Assembly (NCBI GenBank): GCA_036160575.1
Contig: JAYYDT010000047.1
Coordinates: 1 to 64,000, forward strand
Direction of reading: 5' to 3'
Origin: TMED26 sp002694075
GTDB lineage: Bacteria > Pseudomonadota > Alphaproteobacteria > Thalassobaculales > Thalassobaculaceae
DNA length: 64,000 nt
The notes under the pieces were generated by a model. The model was not told the origin of the DNA, did no database searches, and worked only from the letters and a program-made list of their open reading frames with translations. The first letter of the stretch is position 1. Every line of letters starts with the position of its first letter. This document shows positions 9,046 to 18,507 of this stretch, piece after piece. The position numbers were made by a program, and so were the translations under genes.

Positions 9046-10484
9046 ACGCGGCAAGTCTTCAATGGGAAAGCGCGGCGGTCATCGCCGCGACCGGCGGCCG
9101 CGCGGTTGGCGACGCCTGGATGGCCCACGGCCTCGCCATCGACAGCCGACAGGTGCGGGCCGGCGATCTTTTCGTGGCGTTGCGCGGCGACCGTTTCGAC
9201 GGCCATGACTTTCTCACCGTCGCCGCTCAAAAAGGTGCTGTCGCCGCCCTGGTCGAAGTGGCGCCGGCGGCCCTGCCCGCGGGTTTCCCGGTGGTGGTGG
9301 TCGACAACAGCCTGACCGCGCTGAACCAATTGGCCGCCGCCGCCCGCCGCCGCCTGACCGGCCCGGTGGTCGCGGTCACCGGCAGCGTCGGCAAGACCGG
9401 CAGTAAAGAAAGCCTGGCCCGCGCGCTCGCGGCCTTTGGCTCCTGCCATGTCAACCAGGGCAATCTCAACAACCATATCGGTGCGCCGTTGTCGCTGGCC
9501 CGCGCCCCGGCGGCGAGCGATTTTTGCGTCCTCGAAATGGGCATGAATCACGCCGGCGAAATCAGCCCGCTGTCGCGTCTGGCACAGCCACAAGTGGCCC
9601 TGATCACCAATGTCGAGCCGGTGCACATCGGCCATTTCCGCGACATCACCGCGATCGCCGACGCCAAATGCGAAATTTTCGATGGGGTCATGCCCGGCGG
9701 CGTCGCCATCCTCAACCGCGACAACGCGATGTTCGACTATTGCGCCGCCGCCGCCAAACGCGCGGGGATCGAACGGATCATCAGTTTCGGTCGCGACGTG
9801 CATGCCGATGTGCGTTTGCTGGAATGCGAAGCCGGCATCGACGGCAGTCACGTCCGCGCCCATGTGATCGACCAAGAGGCGCGCTATCACTTGCGGGCGA
9901 TCGGCTGCCATTGGGTGCTCAACAGCCTCGGCGTGCTGGCCGCGGTCGCCGCACTCGGGCTCGATCCGGCGGTCGCGGCGGCGGCCATGGAACAGGTCAC
10001 CGCCGGCCGTGGGCGCGGCGGCCAAGTCGATATGCCGGCCGCCGACGGCGGGCACTATCGGCTGATCGACGAAAGCTATAACGCCAGCCCACCGGCGGTG
10101 CGCGCCGCCCTTTCGGTGTTGGCGATGACCCCGACCGGCCCCGGCGGTCGGCGCATCGCGGTGCTGGGCGACATGCTTGAACTGGGCGCCCATAGCGCCG
10201 ATTTACACGCCGATCTGGCCCCCGATCTGTTCGCCAGCGGCGCCGATATGTTGTTCACCGCCGGGCCCGACATGGCCCAATTGCGGGCCCATTTGGCAAC
10301 CCCTCTGACCGGCGTCCACGGCGCCGGCGCGGCGGATATCGCGGCGGCCGTGGCGGCCGAGGTGCGCGCCGGTGACGTGGTCCTCGTCAAAGGTTCGCTG
10401 GGCATGGGCATGAGCGCCATCATCAAAGCCTTAAACGACGCCGCGCCGGTCGCCGCCGCGACCGCCGGCGGCCGGGGAGCGTAA
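9042..10484 (+). CDS. murF: UDP-MurNAc-tripeptide:D-Ala-D-Ala ligase MurF
   Basis: A 480-residue Mur ligase that completes the UDP-MurNAc-pentapeptide by adding D-Ala-D-Ala. The N-terminal MurF domain (IDSRQVRAGDLFVALRG) is followed by the P-loop GSVGKTGSK near residues 113-121, then EMGMNHAGEI and the C-terminal YNASPPAVRAAL block. In the P-loop the usual Thr-Thr after GKT is Gly-Ser, a mild variation. ATG 9042 overlaps the murE stop (ATGA); an upstream in-frame start at 9021 is not needed. Confidence 0.95.
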   Translation: MNAASLQWESAAVIAATGGRAVGDAWMAHGLAIDSRQVRAGDLFVALRGDRFDGHDFLTVAAQKGAVAALVEVAPAALPAGFPVVVVDNSLTALNQLAAAARRRLTGPVVAVTGSVGKTGSKESLARALAAFGSCHVNQGNLNNHIGAPLSLARAPAASDFCVLEMGMNHAGEISPLSRLAQPQVALITNVEPVHIGHFRDITAIADAKCEIFDGVMPGGVAILNRDNAMFDYCAAAAKRAGIERIISFGRDVHADVRLLECEAGIDGSHVRAHVIDQEARYHLRAIGCHWVLNSLGVLAAVAALGLDPAVAAAAMEQVTAGRGRGGQVDMPAADGGHYRLIDESYNASPPAVRAALSVLAMTPTGPGGRRIAVLGDMLELGAHSADLHADLAPDLFASGADMLFTAGPDMAQLRAHLATPLTGVHGAGAADIAAAVAAEVRAGDVVLVKGSLGMGMSAIIKALNDAAPVAAATAGGRGA

Positions 10485-10487
10485 GCG

Positions 10488-11576
10488 ATGCTGTACAATC
10501 TCCTGGTGCCGCTGACCGACGATTTTCAGATCTTCAATCTGTTTCGTTATCTGACTTTTCGGACCGGCGGCGCGACCATCACCGCGTTGATTATTTCTTT
10601 CATTCTGGGGCCCTTTTTGATTCGCCGCTTAAAAGCGGTGCAGGGCGCCGGCCAACCGATCCGCAGCGATGGACCGGCCAGCCATTTGCTGACCAAGGCC
10701 GGCACGCCGACCATGGGCGGGTTATTGATTCTGATCGCGATTTCGGTCTCGACGTTGTTGTGGGCGGATTTGTCGAACCCGTTCGTCGGGACCATTTTGC
10801 TGGTCACCATCGGTTTCGGCTTGGTCGGTTTCGCCGATGACTACTTGAAGCTGACCAAGCGCAATACCCGCGGCCTGCCCGCCACGCTGAAGCTGGCCGC
10901 CCAAATCGTCATCGCCATCGCCGCGGTGGCGATGGTCACCTCGGCGCAGCGGCCGGAACTGGCGACCAGTCTGGCGACCCCCTTCCTGAAAGATCTGCTG
11001 ATCCCGCTGGGTATCGCCTTTTGGCCCTTCGCGGTGTTCGTCATGGTTGGCGCGTCCAACGCCGTCAATTTGACGGACGGTTTGGACGGCTTGGCGACCG
11101 TGCCGGTGATGATCGCCGCCGGCTGCTTCGCGTTGATCGCCTATCTGGTCGGCAACACGGTTTTTTCATCCTATTTGCAAATCCACCACGTCGCCGGCGC
11201 CGGCGAGTTAGCGGTGTTTTGCGGCACCTTGGTTGGCGCCGGTTTGGGGTTTTTGTGGTTCAACGCGCCCCCGGCGAAGGTTTTCATGGGGGACACCGGC
11301 TCGCTGTCGATGGGCGGCGCGCTCGGCGCGATCAGCGTGATCACCAAGCATGAACTGGTGTTGGCGATTATCGGCGGCCTGTTTGTGGTCGAGGCGATTT
11401 CGGTCATCCTGCAAGTGGCCTCCTACAAGCTCACCGGCAAGCGCGTCTTCCTGATGGCGCCGCTGCACCATCATTTCGAGCACAAGGGTTGGGCCGAGCC
11501 GACCATTGTTATCCGATTCTGGATCGTCGCCTTCATTCTGGCCCTGATCGGCCTATCGACCTTGAAGTTGAGGTGA
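10488..11576 (+). CDS. mraY: Phospho-N-acetylmuramoyl-pentapeptide-transferase MraY
   Basis: A 362-residue polytopic membrane enzyme (about ten helices) that transfers phospho-MurNAc-pentapeptide to undecaprenyl phosphate, making lipid I. Hallmarks are FADDYLK near residue 118, NLTDGLDGLA near 198, the FMGDTGS motif near 270 and the MAPLHHHFE histidine cluster near 325. It starts 3 nt after the murF stop with GGGGAG as ribosome-binding site. Length is the family standard. Confidence 0.97.
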   Translation: MLYNLLVPLTDDFQIFNLFRYLTFRTGGATITALIISFILGPFLIRRLKAVQGAGQPIRSDGPASHLLTKAGTPTMGGLLILIAISVSTLLWADLSNPFVGTILLVTIGFGLVGFADDYLKLTKRNTRGLPATLKLAAQIVIAIAAVAMVTSAQRPELATSLATPFLKDLLIPLGIAFWPFAVFVMVGASNAVNLTDGLDGLATVPVMIAAGCFALIAYLVGNTVFSSYLQIHHVAGAGELAVFCGTLVGAGLGFLWFNAPPAKVFMGDTGSLSMGGALGAISVITKHELVLAIIGGLFVVEAISVILQVASYKLTGKRVFLMAPLHHHFEHKGWAEPTIVIRFWIVAFILALIGLSTLKLR

Positions 11577-11580
11577 GGCG

Positions 11581-12978
11581 ATGATCCCGGTCGATGGCTT
11601 TTCAGCGCGCAAGGTGGCGGTTCTCGGGTTAGCCCGTTCGGGCTTGGCCACGGTGCGCGCGCTGCGGGCCGGCGGGGCGGCGGTTTTCGCCTGGGACGAC
11701 GACGCCGACCGGCGGCCGGCGGCGGCCGACAGCGGCGCCCAAGTGACGCCCCTGGAGGCCATGCCCTGGGCCGAGATGGCCGCCCTGGTGCTCAGTCCGG
11801 GCATTCCGCTCCATCACCCGACGCCGCATCCGGCGGTCGCCATGGCGCGGCGCCATGGCGTCGAGATCATCGGCGATATCGAGTTGTTCATCCGCAATGT
11901 CGACGCCGGCCAAGTGGTGGCGATCACTGGCACCAACGGCAAATCGACGACCACCGCCCTGTTGGGTCACCTTTTGCGGGAAGTCGGTCTTAGCGTCGCC
12001 GTCGGCGGCAACCTCGGCCTGCCGGTGTTGGACCTGCCGCGCCTTGACGGTGACGGGTTCTATGTCTTGGAACTGAGCTCCTACCAATTGGACTTGACCC
12101 CAAGCCTGACCTGTCGGGCGGCGTGTTTGTTGAATGTCACGCCCGATCATCTCGACCGCCATGGCGGCATGGACGGCTATATCGCCGCCAAGCGCCAAAT
12201 CTTCCGTGCGCTCACCGACGACGGGGTGTGCGTGGTGGGCGCCGACGACGCGCCGACGCGCGCCACCGCCGACACCCTGCGCGCCGCCGGCCAGCGGGTG
12301 GTCGCGATTTCCGCCGCCCGGCTGCCCGGTGACGGCGTGTTCAACGACGCCAACCAGGTGACGGTGCGCCACAACGACCAGTGCCGGACGCTCGCCGATC
12401 GCAGCGCGGCGACCGCCTTGCCAGGGTCCCACAATGGCCAAAACGCCGCCGCCGCCGCCGCGCTGGCCCTCGATTTAGGCCTCGCCGACGCGGACATCGC
12501 GCGTGGGCTGCTCAGCTTTCCCGGGCTGGCCCATCGCCAGGAACGCATCCGCGCGCTCAATGGCGTCGCCTACGTCAATGACAGCAAGGCGACCAACGCC
12601 GCGGCGGCGGCCCGCGCCTTGGCCTGTTACACGCCGATTTACTGGATCGCCGGCGGCCGCGCCAAGGACGGCGGGATCACCGCGCTCAGCGCTTTTTTCC
12701 CGCGCATCCGCCATGCCTATTTGATCGGCGAGGCGGCACGTGATTTCGCGCGCGACCTGGAAGGCCACGCGCCTTATTCCCTTTGCGGCGCCCTGCCCCA
12801 AGCGGTCGATCAGGCCCATCATCTGGCCCAAGCCGAACATCTCGACGGCGCCACCGTGTTGCTGGCGCCGGCCGCCGCCTCGTTTGACCAATTCGACAGT
12901 TTCGAAGCGCGCGGCGAGGTCTTCCGCCAGCAGGTGATGGCGCTAGACACCGATCCACCGCGGGAGGCCCAGGCATGA
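11581..12978 (+). CDS. murD: UDP-MurNAc-L-alanine:D-glutamate ligase MurD
   Basis: A 465-residue cytoplasmic Mur ligase that adds D-Glu to UDP-MurNAc-L-Ala. An N-terminal Rossmann-like UDP-binding domain (VAVLGLARSGLATVRAL) precedes the P-loop GTNGKSTTT at about residues 116-124, then NVTPDHLDRH and YVNDSKATN. It begins 4 nt after mraY and overlaps ftsW by 4 nt (ATGA), inside the dcw operon. Confidence 0.96.
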   Translation: MIPVDGFSARKVAVLGLARSGLATVRALRAGGAAVFAWDDDADRRPAAADSGAQVTPLEAMPWAEMAALVLSPGIPLHHPTPHPAVAMARRHGVEIIGDIELFIRNVDAGQVVAITGTNGKSTTTALLGHLLREVGLSVAVGGNLGLPVLDLPRLDGDGFYVLELSSYQLDLTPSLTCRAACLLNVTPDHLDRHGGMDGYIAAKRQIFRALTDDGVCVVGADDAPTRATADTLRAAGQRVVAISAARLPGDGVFNDANQVTVRHNDQCRTLADRSAATALPGSHNGQNAAAAAALALDLGLADADIARGLLSFPGLAHRQERIRALNGVAYVNDSKATNAAAAARALACYTPIYWIAGGRAKDGGITALSAFFPRIRHAYLIGEAARDFARDLEGHAPYSLCGALPQAVDQAHHLAQAEHLDGATVLLAPAAASFDQFDSFEARGEVFRQQVMALDTDPPREAQA

Positions 12979-14099
12979 TCGCGCTGGCCCGCACCGATAC
13001 CAGCTTGCTCGGCCGCTGGTGGTGGACCGTCGACCGCTGGCTGATCACCTGTTTGCTGCTGATTATCGCCATGGGCGCGATTTTGGTGCTGGCCGCCAGC
13101 CCATCGGTGGCCGAACGCATCGGTCTGGACGCTTATCATTTCGTGCGCCGGCAATTCATCATTTTGCCGCTCGCCCTAACGGTCATGTTCGCGGTCTCCC
13201 TGCTGAGCCCGCTGCAGGTGCGCCGACTGGCCGCCATCGGCTTTCTCGGCTGCGTGGTGTTGCTGGCGCTGACCCCGCTGGTCGGCGCGGAAATCAAAGG
13301 CGCGCGGCGTTGGGTCAGCCTCGCCGGCATGTCGCTGCAAGTCTCCGAGTTCGTGAAACCCTGCCTGGCGGTGATATCGGCGTGGATGTTCGCCGAATGG
13401 CGCCGACGGCCGGAGTTTCCCGGTCACGCGGTGGCCATCGCCCTCTACACGGCGGTTGTCGGGCTGCTGCTGCTGCAGCCCGATTTTGGGCAATCGGTGC
13501 TGATCACCCTGGTCTTCATCGGTCAATTCTTCCTCGCCGGCCTACCGGTCGCCTGGTTGGTGGCGACCGGCGCCCTCGGCCTCGCCGGTTTGGTCGGCGC
13601 CTATTTCCTGTTCCCCCACGTGACCAGCCGGGTGAACCGTTTTCTCGACCCGACCTCGGGCGACACCTATCAGGTCGATCGCTCACTGGAAGCCTTCATC
13701 AACGGCGGGTTTCTTGGCACCGGTCCGGGCGAGGGCGAAATCAAACAGCTTCTGCCCGACGCCCACGCCGATTTCATTTTCTCGGTGGCCGGCGAAGAAT
13801 TCGGCGCCATCACGTGTTTGCTGATCATCGTGTTGTTCGGCTTCGTGGTGTTGCGCGGCTTTAGCCGGCTGTTCGCCGACGGAAGCTTGTTCGTCTTGCT
13901 GGCCGGCGCCGGCCTGCTTATGCAGTTTGGCCTGCAGGCGCTGGTGCATATGGCCTCGGCGCTGCAGTTGGCGCCCGCCAAGGGCATGACCCTGCCGTTC
14001 ATCAGCTATGGCGGCTCCTCGCTGATCGCGCTGGCCCTGGCGATGGGCATGGCGCTGGCCTTGACCCGCCGCCGCGTCCACGAGGGAGACGGCGCATGA
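12975..14099 (+). CDS. ftsW: Septal peptidoglycan glycosyltransferase FtsW
   Basis: A 374-residue SEDS-family membrane protein with about ten helices. FtsW polymerises lipid II at the septum together with FtsI. Family features include GARRW after the second periplasmic region, the loop around PHVTSRVNRFLDP, DAHADFIFSVAGEEFG, and the closing PFISYGGSS motif. It overlaps murD upstream and murG downstream by 4 nt each, so translation is probably coupled. Confidence 0.96.
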   Translation: MIALARTDTSLLGRWWWTVDRWLITCLLLIIAMGAILVLAASPSVAERIGLDAYHFVRRQFIILPLALTVMFAVSLLSPLQVRRLAAIGFLGCVVLLALTPLVGAEIKGARRWVSLAGMSLQVSEFVKPCLAVISAWMFAEWRRRPEFPGHAVAIALYTAVVGLLLLQPDFGQSVLITLVFIGQFFLAGLPVAWLVATGALGLAGLVGAYFLFPHVTSRVNRFLDPTSGDTYQVDRSLEAFINGGFLGTGPGEGEIKQLLPDAHADFIFSVAGEEFGAITCLLIIVLFGFVVLRGFSRLFADGSLFVLLAGAGLLMQFGLQALVHMASALQLAPAKGMTLPFISYGGSSLIALALAMGMALALTRRRVHEGDGA

Positions 14100-15199
14100 A
14101 CGGGCCGATTATCGCCCTCGCCGCCGGCGGCACCGGCGGCCATCTGTTTCCGGCCAAGGCTCTGGCCAGCGCTTTGCTGACACGCGGTCCGCGACCGGTG
14201 CTGGTCACCGACGCGCGCGGCGAGGCGTTCGAAATCGCCGGCCATGATCTGCCGGTTCACCGTATCGCCGCCAAAAGCCCCAGCGGCGGCTGGCTGCGCC
14301 GACTGACCGGCGGCGGCGCCCTCGCCCTCGGCGTGTTTCAAGCCCGCGTCCTGCTCGCCCGACTGGCGCCGGCGGCGGTGGTCGGCTTCGGCGGGTTCGC
14401 CAGCGTGCCGACGGTTGTGGCCGCCCGCTGGCTCGGTTTGCCGGTCGTCCTGCACGAACAAAACGCGGTGCTGGGCCGGGCCAATCGATTGTTGGCGCGT
14501 TACGCCACCACCATCGCCACCTCGTTCGACGAAACCGCCGGCGTGCCCGCCGGCGACCAGGCCAAAACGCGGGCCATCGGCAACCCGGTGCGCGACGAGA
14601 TCGCCACTCTGCGCGATAGCGCCTATAGCCCGCCGACCGGCGACCAACCGGTCCACCTGCTGATCACCGGCGGCAGTCAGGGCGCCCGTGTGTTCGCCGA
14701 CATTCTGCCGCCGGCATTGGCCGCCTTGCCGGCGGCCTTGCGCGCCCGCCTGCGGGTCGCCCAACAGGCCCGCCAGGAAGATGTCGCGCGTGTCACCGCG
14801 GCCTATCGGACGAGCGGCATTGACGCCGAGGTCAGCAGCTTTTTCGGCGACATGGCGCGCCGCCTGGCCGCCGCCCATCTGCTGATCTGCCGCGCCGGCG
14901 CGTCGACCATGGCCGAAATCGCCGCCGCCGGCCGGCCGGCCGTGCTGGTGCCCTATCCCCACGCCATGGACGACCATCAAAGCGCCAATGCCCGCGCCGC
15001 CGCCGACACCGGCGCCGCTTGGCTGCTGGCCGAAGGCCCGCTGAAAGTTGACGATTTCCGCGCCTGTCTGGAGCGCGCCTTAGGCGACCCCGCCGGCTTA
15101 GCCGCCGCCGCCGCCGCCGCTCGCCGGCTCGACCACCCGGGCGCGGCCGAGGCGCTGGTCGACCTGCTGCCGATCACCGGCGAGGAAGCGCGACCATGA
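14096..15199 (+). CDS. murG: UDP-GlcNAc:lipid I N-acetylglucosaminyltransferase MurG
   Basis: A 367-residue GT-B fold peripheral membrane enzyme that converts lipid I to lipid II. The glycine-rich N-terminal loop AAGGTGGHLFPAKALA is at residues 8-23. Further family blocks are GFGGFASVP, LHEQNAVLGRAN, LLITGGSQGAR and the UDP-GlcNAc-site region CRAGASTMAEIAA followed by PYPHAMDDHQ. ATGA overlap with ftsW and with murC. Confidence 0.96.
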   Translation: MNGPIIALAAGGTGGHLFPAKALASALLTRGPRPVLVTDARGEAFEIAGHDLPVHRIAAKSPSGGWLRRLTGGGALALGVFQARVLLARLAPAAVVGFGGFASVPTVVAARWLGLPVVLHEQNAVLGRANRLLARYATTIATSFDETAGVPAGDQAKTRAIGNPVRDEIATLRDSAYSPPTGDQPVHLLITGGSQGARVFADILPPALAALPAALRARLRVAQQARQEDVARVTAAYRTSGIDAEVSSFFGDMARRLAAAHLLICRAGASTMAEIAAAGRPAVLVPYPHAMDDHQSANARAAADTGAAWLLAEGPLKVDDFRACLERALGDPAGLAAAAAAARRLDHPGAAEALVDLLPITGEEARP

Positions 15200-16638
15200 G
15201 AAGCCTGCCGCTTTCCATCGGAACCATTCATTTCATCGGCATCGGCGGCATCGGCATGAGCGGTATCGCCGAGGTGCTGTGCAATCTCGGCTATCAAGTG
15301 CACGGCAGCGACATTGCCGAGAACGCCAACGTCGCGCGCTTGCGCGGCCTGGGCGCGCGCCTGTTCATCGGCCATCACGGCGACAATGTCCGGGACGCGG
15401 CGATTGTCGTAGTGTCAACCGCGATCCAACCCGACAACCCGGAATTGGAGGCCGCCCGCCGGCTGCTCATCCCGATTGTCCACCGCGCCGAAATGCTGGC
15501 CGAGTTGATGCGCCTGAAATGGTCGATCGCTTGCGCCGGCACCCATGGAAAAACCACCACCACCTCGCTGGTCGCGACCGTCCTTGACCACGCCGGGCTC
15601 GACCCGACCATCGTCAACGGCGGCATCATCAACGCCTATGGCACCAACGCCCGGCTGGGCGGCGGCGACTGGATGGTGGTCGAGGCCGATGAAAGCGACG
15701 GCAGTTTCAACAAGCTCCCGGCGACCATCGCGGTGGTCACCAATATCGACCCCGAGCACCTCGACCATCACGGCGATTTCGCGCAGTTGCAAAACGCCTT
15801 TCAGCGCTTTGTGCAGAACCTGCCCTTTTACGGTTTCGCGGCCCTGTGTATCGACCATCCGGTGGTCCAAGCGATGATCCCGCGCGTCGCCGACCGCCGC
15901 ATCGTGACCTATGGCTTCTCACCGCAGGCCGATGTGCGCGGCGACAATCTGCGGGCCACCGGCGCGGGCGTCACTTTCGACGTGACGATCACCAACCGCG
16001 CCGATGACAGCCAGTTGGAATTGCCGGACCTGCACCTGCCGATGTTTGGCGCCCATAATGTGCAAAACGCCCTGGCGGCGGTACTGATCGGCCATGAAAT
16101 GGGCCTGACCGCCGAGGTTTTACGCGGCGCCCTCGCCAAATTCGCCGGCGTCAAACGGCGCTTCACCAAAGTCGGCGTCAGCGGCGGCGTCACCGTCATC
16201 GACGACTATGGCCACCATCCGGTGGAAATCGCCGCGGTCTTGAAAGCCGCGCGCGACGCCGCCGGCGACGGCCGCGTGATCGCCGTCGTCCAGCCCCACC
16301 GCTTTAGCCGGCTACGCGATCTGTTCGATGATTTTTGCAGCTGTTTCAACGACGCCGACATGGTGCTGGTGGCCGACGTGCACGCCGCCGGCGAGGCGCC
16401 CCTCGAAGGCATCGATCGCGACGCCTTGGTCGCCGGCTTGCAAGGCCACGGTCACCGCGCCGTCGCCAGCTTGCCATCGCCCGACGCCTTGCCGGCGATG
16501 ATCGCCGAGCGGGCGGCGCCGGGCGACTTCGTGATTTGCCTCGGCGCCGGCAGTATCACCACCTGGGCGGCGGCTTTACCGGCCGCCCTGGACCACCTGC
16601 GCGACGGCGCCGCCCCGATGGAGGCGCGACGCCCATGA
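15196..16638 (+). CDS. murC: UDP-N-acetylmuramate:L-alanine ligase MurC
   Basis: A 480-residue Mur ligase catalysing the first amino-acid addition to UDP-MurNAc. It has the N-terminal GIGGIGMSGIAEVL nucleotide-sugar-binding loop, the P-loop GTHGKTTTT near residues 115-123, the EADESDGSF block and DDYGHHPVEI near the C-terminal domain. The length is standard. It overlaps murG and murB by 4 nt. Confidence 0.96.
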   Translation: MRSLPLSIGTIHFIGIGGIGMSGIAEVLCNLGYQVHGSDIAENANVARLRGLGARLFIGHHGDNVRDAAIVVVSTAIQPDNPELEAARRLLIPIVHRAEMLAELMRLKWSIACAGTHGKTTTTSLVATVLDHAGLDPTIVNGGIINAYGTNARLGGGDWMVVEADESDGSFNKLPATIAVVTNIDPEHLDHHGDFAQLQNAFQRFVQNLPFYGFAALCIDHPVVQAMIPRVADRRIVTYGFSPQADVRGDNLRATGAGVTFDVTITNRADDSQLELPDLHLPMFGAHNVQNALAAVLIGHEMGLTAEVLRGALAKFAGVKRRFTKVGVSGGVTVIDDYGHHPVEIAAVLKAARDAAGDGRVIAVVQPHRFSRLRDLFDDFCSCFNDADMVLVADVHAAGEAPLEGIDRDALVAGLQGHGHRAVASLPSPDALPAMIAERAAPGDFVICLGAGSITTWAAALPAALDHLRDGAAPMEARRP

Positions 16639-17591
16639 GACAGGCCGCCCTCGCCGCGACAATGGGATCTGCGCCCATGCATGCTTTGATTGACCGTTTG
16701 CCAGCCGTGCGCGGCGGCTACCGCGCGGATGTGCCGCTGGCCAAATACACCTGGCTGCGGGTCGGCGGCGCCGCCGAGGTTCTGTTCGAACCCGCCGACC
16801 GTGACGATCTCGCCCATTTCATCGCCGGCAAACCGACCGACGTGCCGGTCACGGTGATCGGTGTCGCTTCCAATCTGCTGGTTCGCGACGGCGGCATTCC
16901 GGGCGTCACCATTCGCCTGGGCCGGGCGTTTTCGGCGATTGACTTCGGCGACGGCGAACTGCGCGTCGAGGCCGGCGCCCTGGATATCGAGGTCGCCCGC
17001 GCGGCACAACGCGCCGGCCGTGGCGGGTTGGCGTTTTTGAGCGGCATCCCCGGCACCATCGGGGGCGCCCTGCGCATGAACGCCGGCGCCTATGGTAGCG
17101 AAATCGCCGATGTCCTGGTCGAGGCCGAAGCCATCGACGACCGCGGCGAGCGGCACCATCTGACCGCCGCTCAAATGGGTTTCGGTTACCGCCATGTGGG
17201 CGTTTCAAGGGCGTGGATTTTCACCGCCGCGACGCTCGCCGCGCCGGCCGCCGACCCGGCCGCGATCAAGGCCCGCATGGACGAGATCCAAGTCGCCCGC
17301 GAGGCCAGCCAGCCGATCCGCGCGCGCACCGGCGGCAGCACGTTCGCTAACCCGCCGGGTGATACCGCCTGGCGGTTGATCGACCAGGCCGGTTGCCGCG
17401 GCCTGCGCCGCGGCGACGCCCAGGTGTCGGAAAAACACTGCAACTTTCTGATCAACACCGGCGCCGCCACCGCCGCCGACATGGAGGCCCTCGGCGAAGA
17501 GGTGCGGGCCAAGGTGCGCGCCGCTTGCGGGGTCGAGTTGACCTGGGAAGTGCAGCGTGTCGGCGTGCCGCTGGGAGGCCCCGATGGTTGA
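16635..17591 (+). CDS. murB: UDP-N-acetylenolpyruvoylglucosamine reductase MurB
   Basis: A 318-residue FAD enzyme reducing UDP-GlcNAc-enolpyruvate to UDP-MurNAc with NADPH. Family blocks: the TWLRVGGAAEVLFEP FAD entry, GVASNLLVRDGGIPG, FLSGIPGTIGGALRMNAGAYG and a late AQVSEKHCNFLIN, whose Ser-Glu-Lys region lies near the active site. ATG 16635 overlaps the murC stop (ATGA), which decides the start among several ATGs. The open frame further upstream to 16335 is a shadow of murC. It overlaps ddl by 8 nt. Confidence 0.95.
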   Translation: MRQAALAATMGSAPMHALIDRLPAVRGGYRADVPLAKYTWLRVGGAAEVLFEPADRDDLAHFIAGKPTDVPVTVIGVASNLLVRDGGIPGVTIRLGRAFSAIDFGDGELRVEAGALDIEVARAAQRAGRGGLAFLSGIPGTIGGALRMNAGAYGSEIADVLVEAEAIDDRGERHHLTAAQMGFGYRHVGVSRAWIFTAATLAAPAADPAAIKARMDEIQVAREASQPIRARTGGSTFANPPGDTAWRLIDQAGCRGLRRGDAQVSEKHCNFLINTGAATAADMEALGEEVRAKVRAACGVELTWEVQRVGVPLGGPDG

Positions 17592-18507
17592 GCATGTGGC
17601 GGTCTTGATGGGCGGCTGGTCGGCCGAACGCGAAGTCTCGCTGGCGACCGGCCGGGAATGCGCCGCCGGCTTGCGCAGCGCCGGCTACCGCGTCGATGAG
17701 GTCGACGTCGACCGCGACGTGGCGACCCGCCTGTTGAGCCTCAAACCGGATGTCTGTTTCAACGCTCTCCACGGGCGCCTGGGCGAAGACGGCAATATCC
17801 AGGGACTGCTTAACATTCTCGGCATTCCCTATACCCATTCCGGGGTCACCGCCTCGGCGCTGGCCATGAACAAGCCGCAGGCCAAAACCATTTTCGAGGC
17901 GTATGGTCTGGTTTGTCCGGAAGGCATGGTGGTCGACAGCGACACCGCCCCGGGCGATTTGCCGTTCCCGCCGCCCTTCGTGGTCAAACCGGTCGACGAA
18001 GGTTCCAGCGTTGGCGTGACCATCGTGCGCACCGGCGACAACCGAGAAAAAGTGGCTGGCGACATCTGGCCCCATGGCCATCATGTTCTGGTCGAGCGGT
18101 TCATTCCGGGCCGCGAACTGACCGTCGCGGTGTTCGACGGCCAGGCCCATTGCGTCACCGAGATCACGTCGGATCGCGGCTTTTACGATTACGATGCCAA
18201 ATACGTTCCCGGCGGCTCGCGTCATATCCTGCCGGCCGACCTGCCAGCGGCGATCACCCGGCGCGCTTTGAATTGGGCTGAAACGGCCTATCGCGTGCTG
18301 GGATGCCGCGGGGTCGCGCGCTGTGACTTTCGCTTCGACGACACCGCCGACGCGGCCGATCCCGAAGGCGATCTGTATCTGCTGGAGATCAACACCCAAC
18401 CAGGTATGACGCCGACCTCGCTGGTCCCGGAACAGGCCCAATTTATTGGCGTTAAATTCCCCCAACTGGTGGCCCGCATGGTCGAGGAGGCGCGATGCGA
18501 TTCGTGA
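17584..18507 (+). CDS. ddl: D-alanine--D-alanine ligase
   Basis: A 307-residue ATP-grasp ligase making the D-Ala-D-Ala dipeptide used by MurF. It starts VAVLMGGWSAEREVSL, the family N-terminal loop. It continues with NALHGRLGEDGNIQGLL, the ATP-grasp lid FVVKPVDEGSSVGV and the metal-binding end EINTQPGMTPTSLVP. The start at 17584 has GGGAGG about 5-11 nt upstream and overlaps the murB stop; the upstream in-frame start at 17557 is less likely. The length agrees with DdlB-type enzymes. Confidence 0.95.
   Translation: MVEHVAVLMGGWSAEREVSLATGRECAAGLRSAGYRVDEVDVDRDVATRLLSLKPDVCFNALHGRLGEDGNIQGLLNILGIPYTHSGVTASALAMNKPQAKTIFEAYGLVCPEGMVVDSDTAPGDLPFPPPFVVKPVDEGSSVGVTIVRTGDNREKVAGDIWPHGHHVLVERFIPGRELTVAVFDGQAHCVTEITSDRGFYDYDAKYVPGGSRHILPADLPAAITRRALNWAETAYRVLGCRGVARCDFRFDDTADAADPEGDLYLLEINTQPGMTPTSLVPEQAQFIGVKFPQLVARMVEEARCDS

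Noticed and set aside
7453..9054. 533-codon open frame antisense to murE
   Set aside because: It lies opposite a clear MurE; such long antisense frames arise from GC-rich codon use and this one has no recognisable domain.
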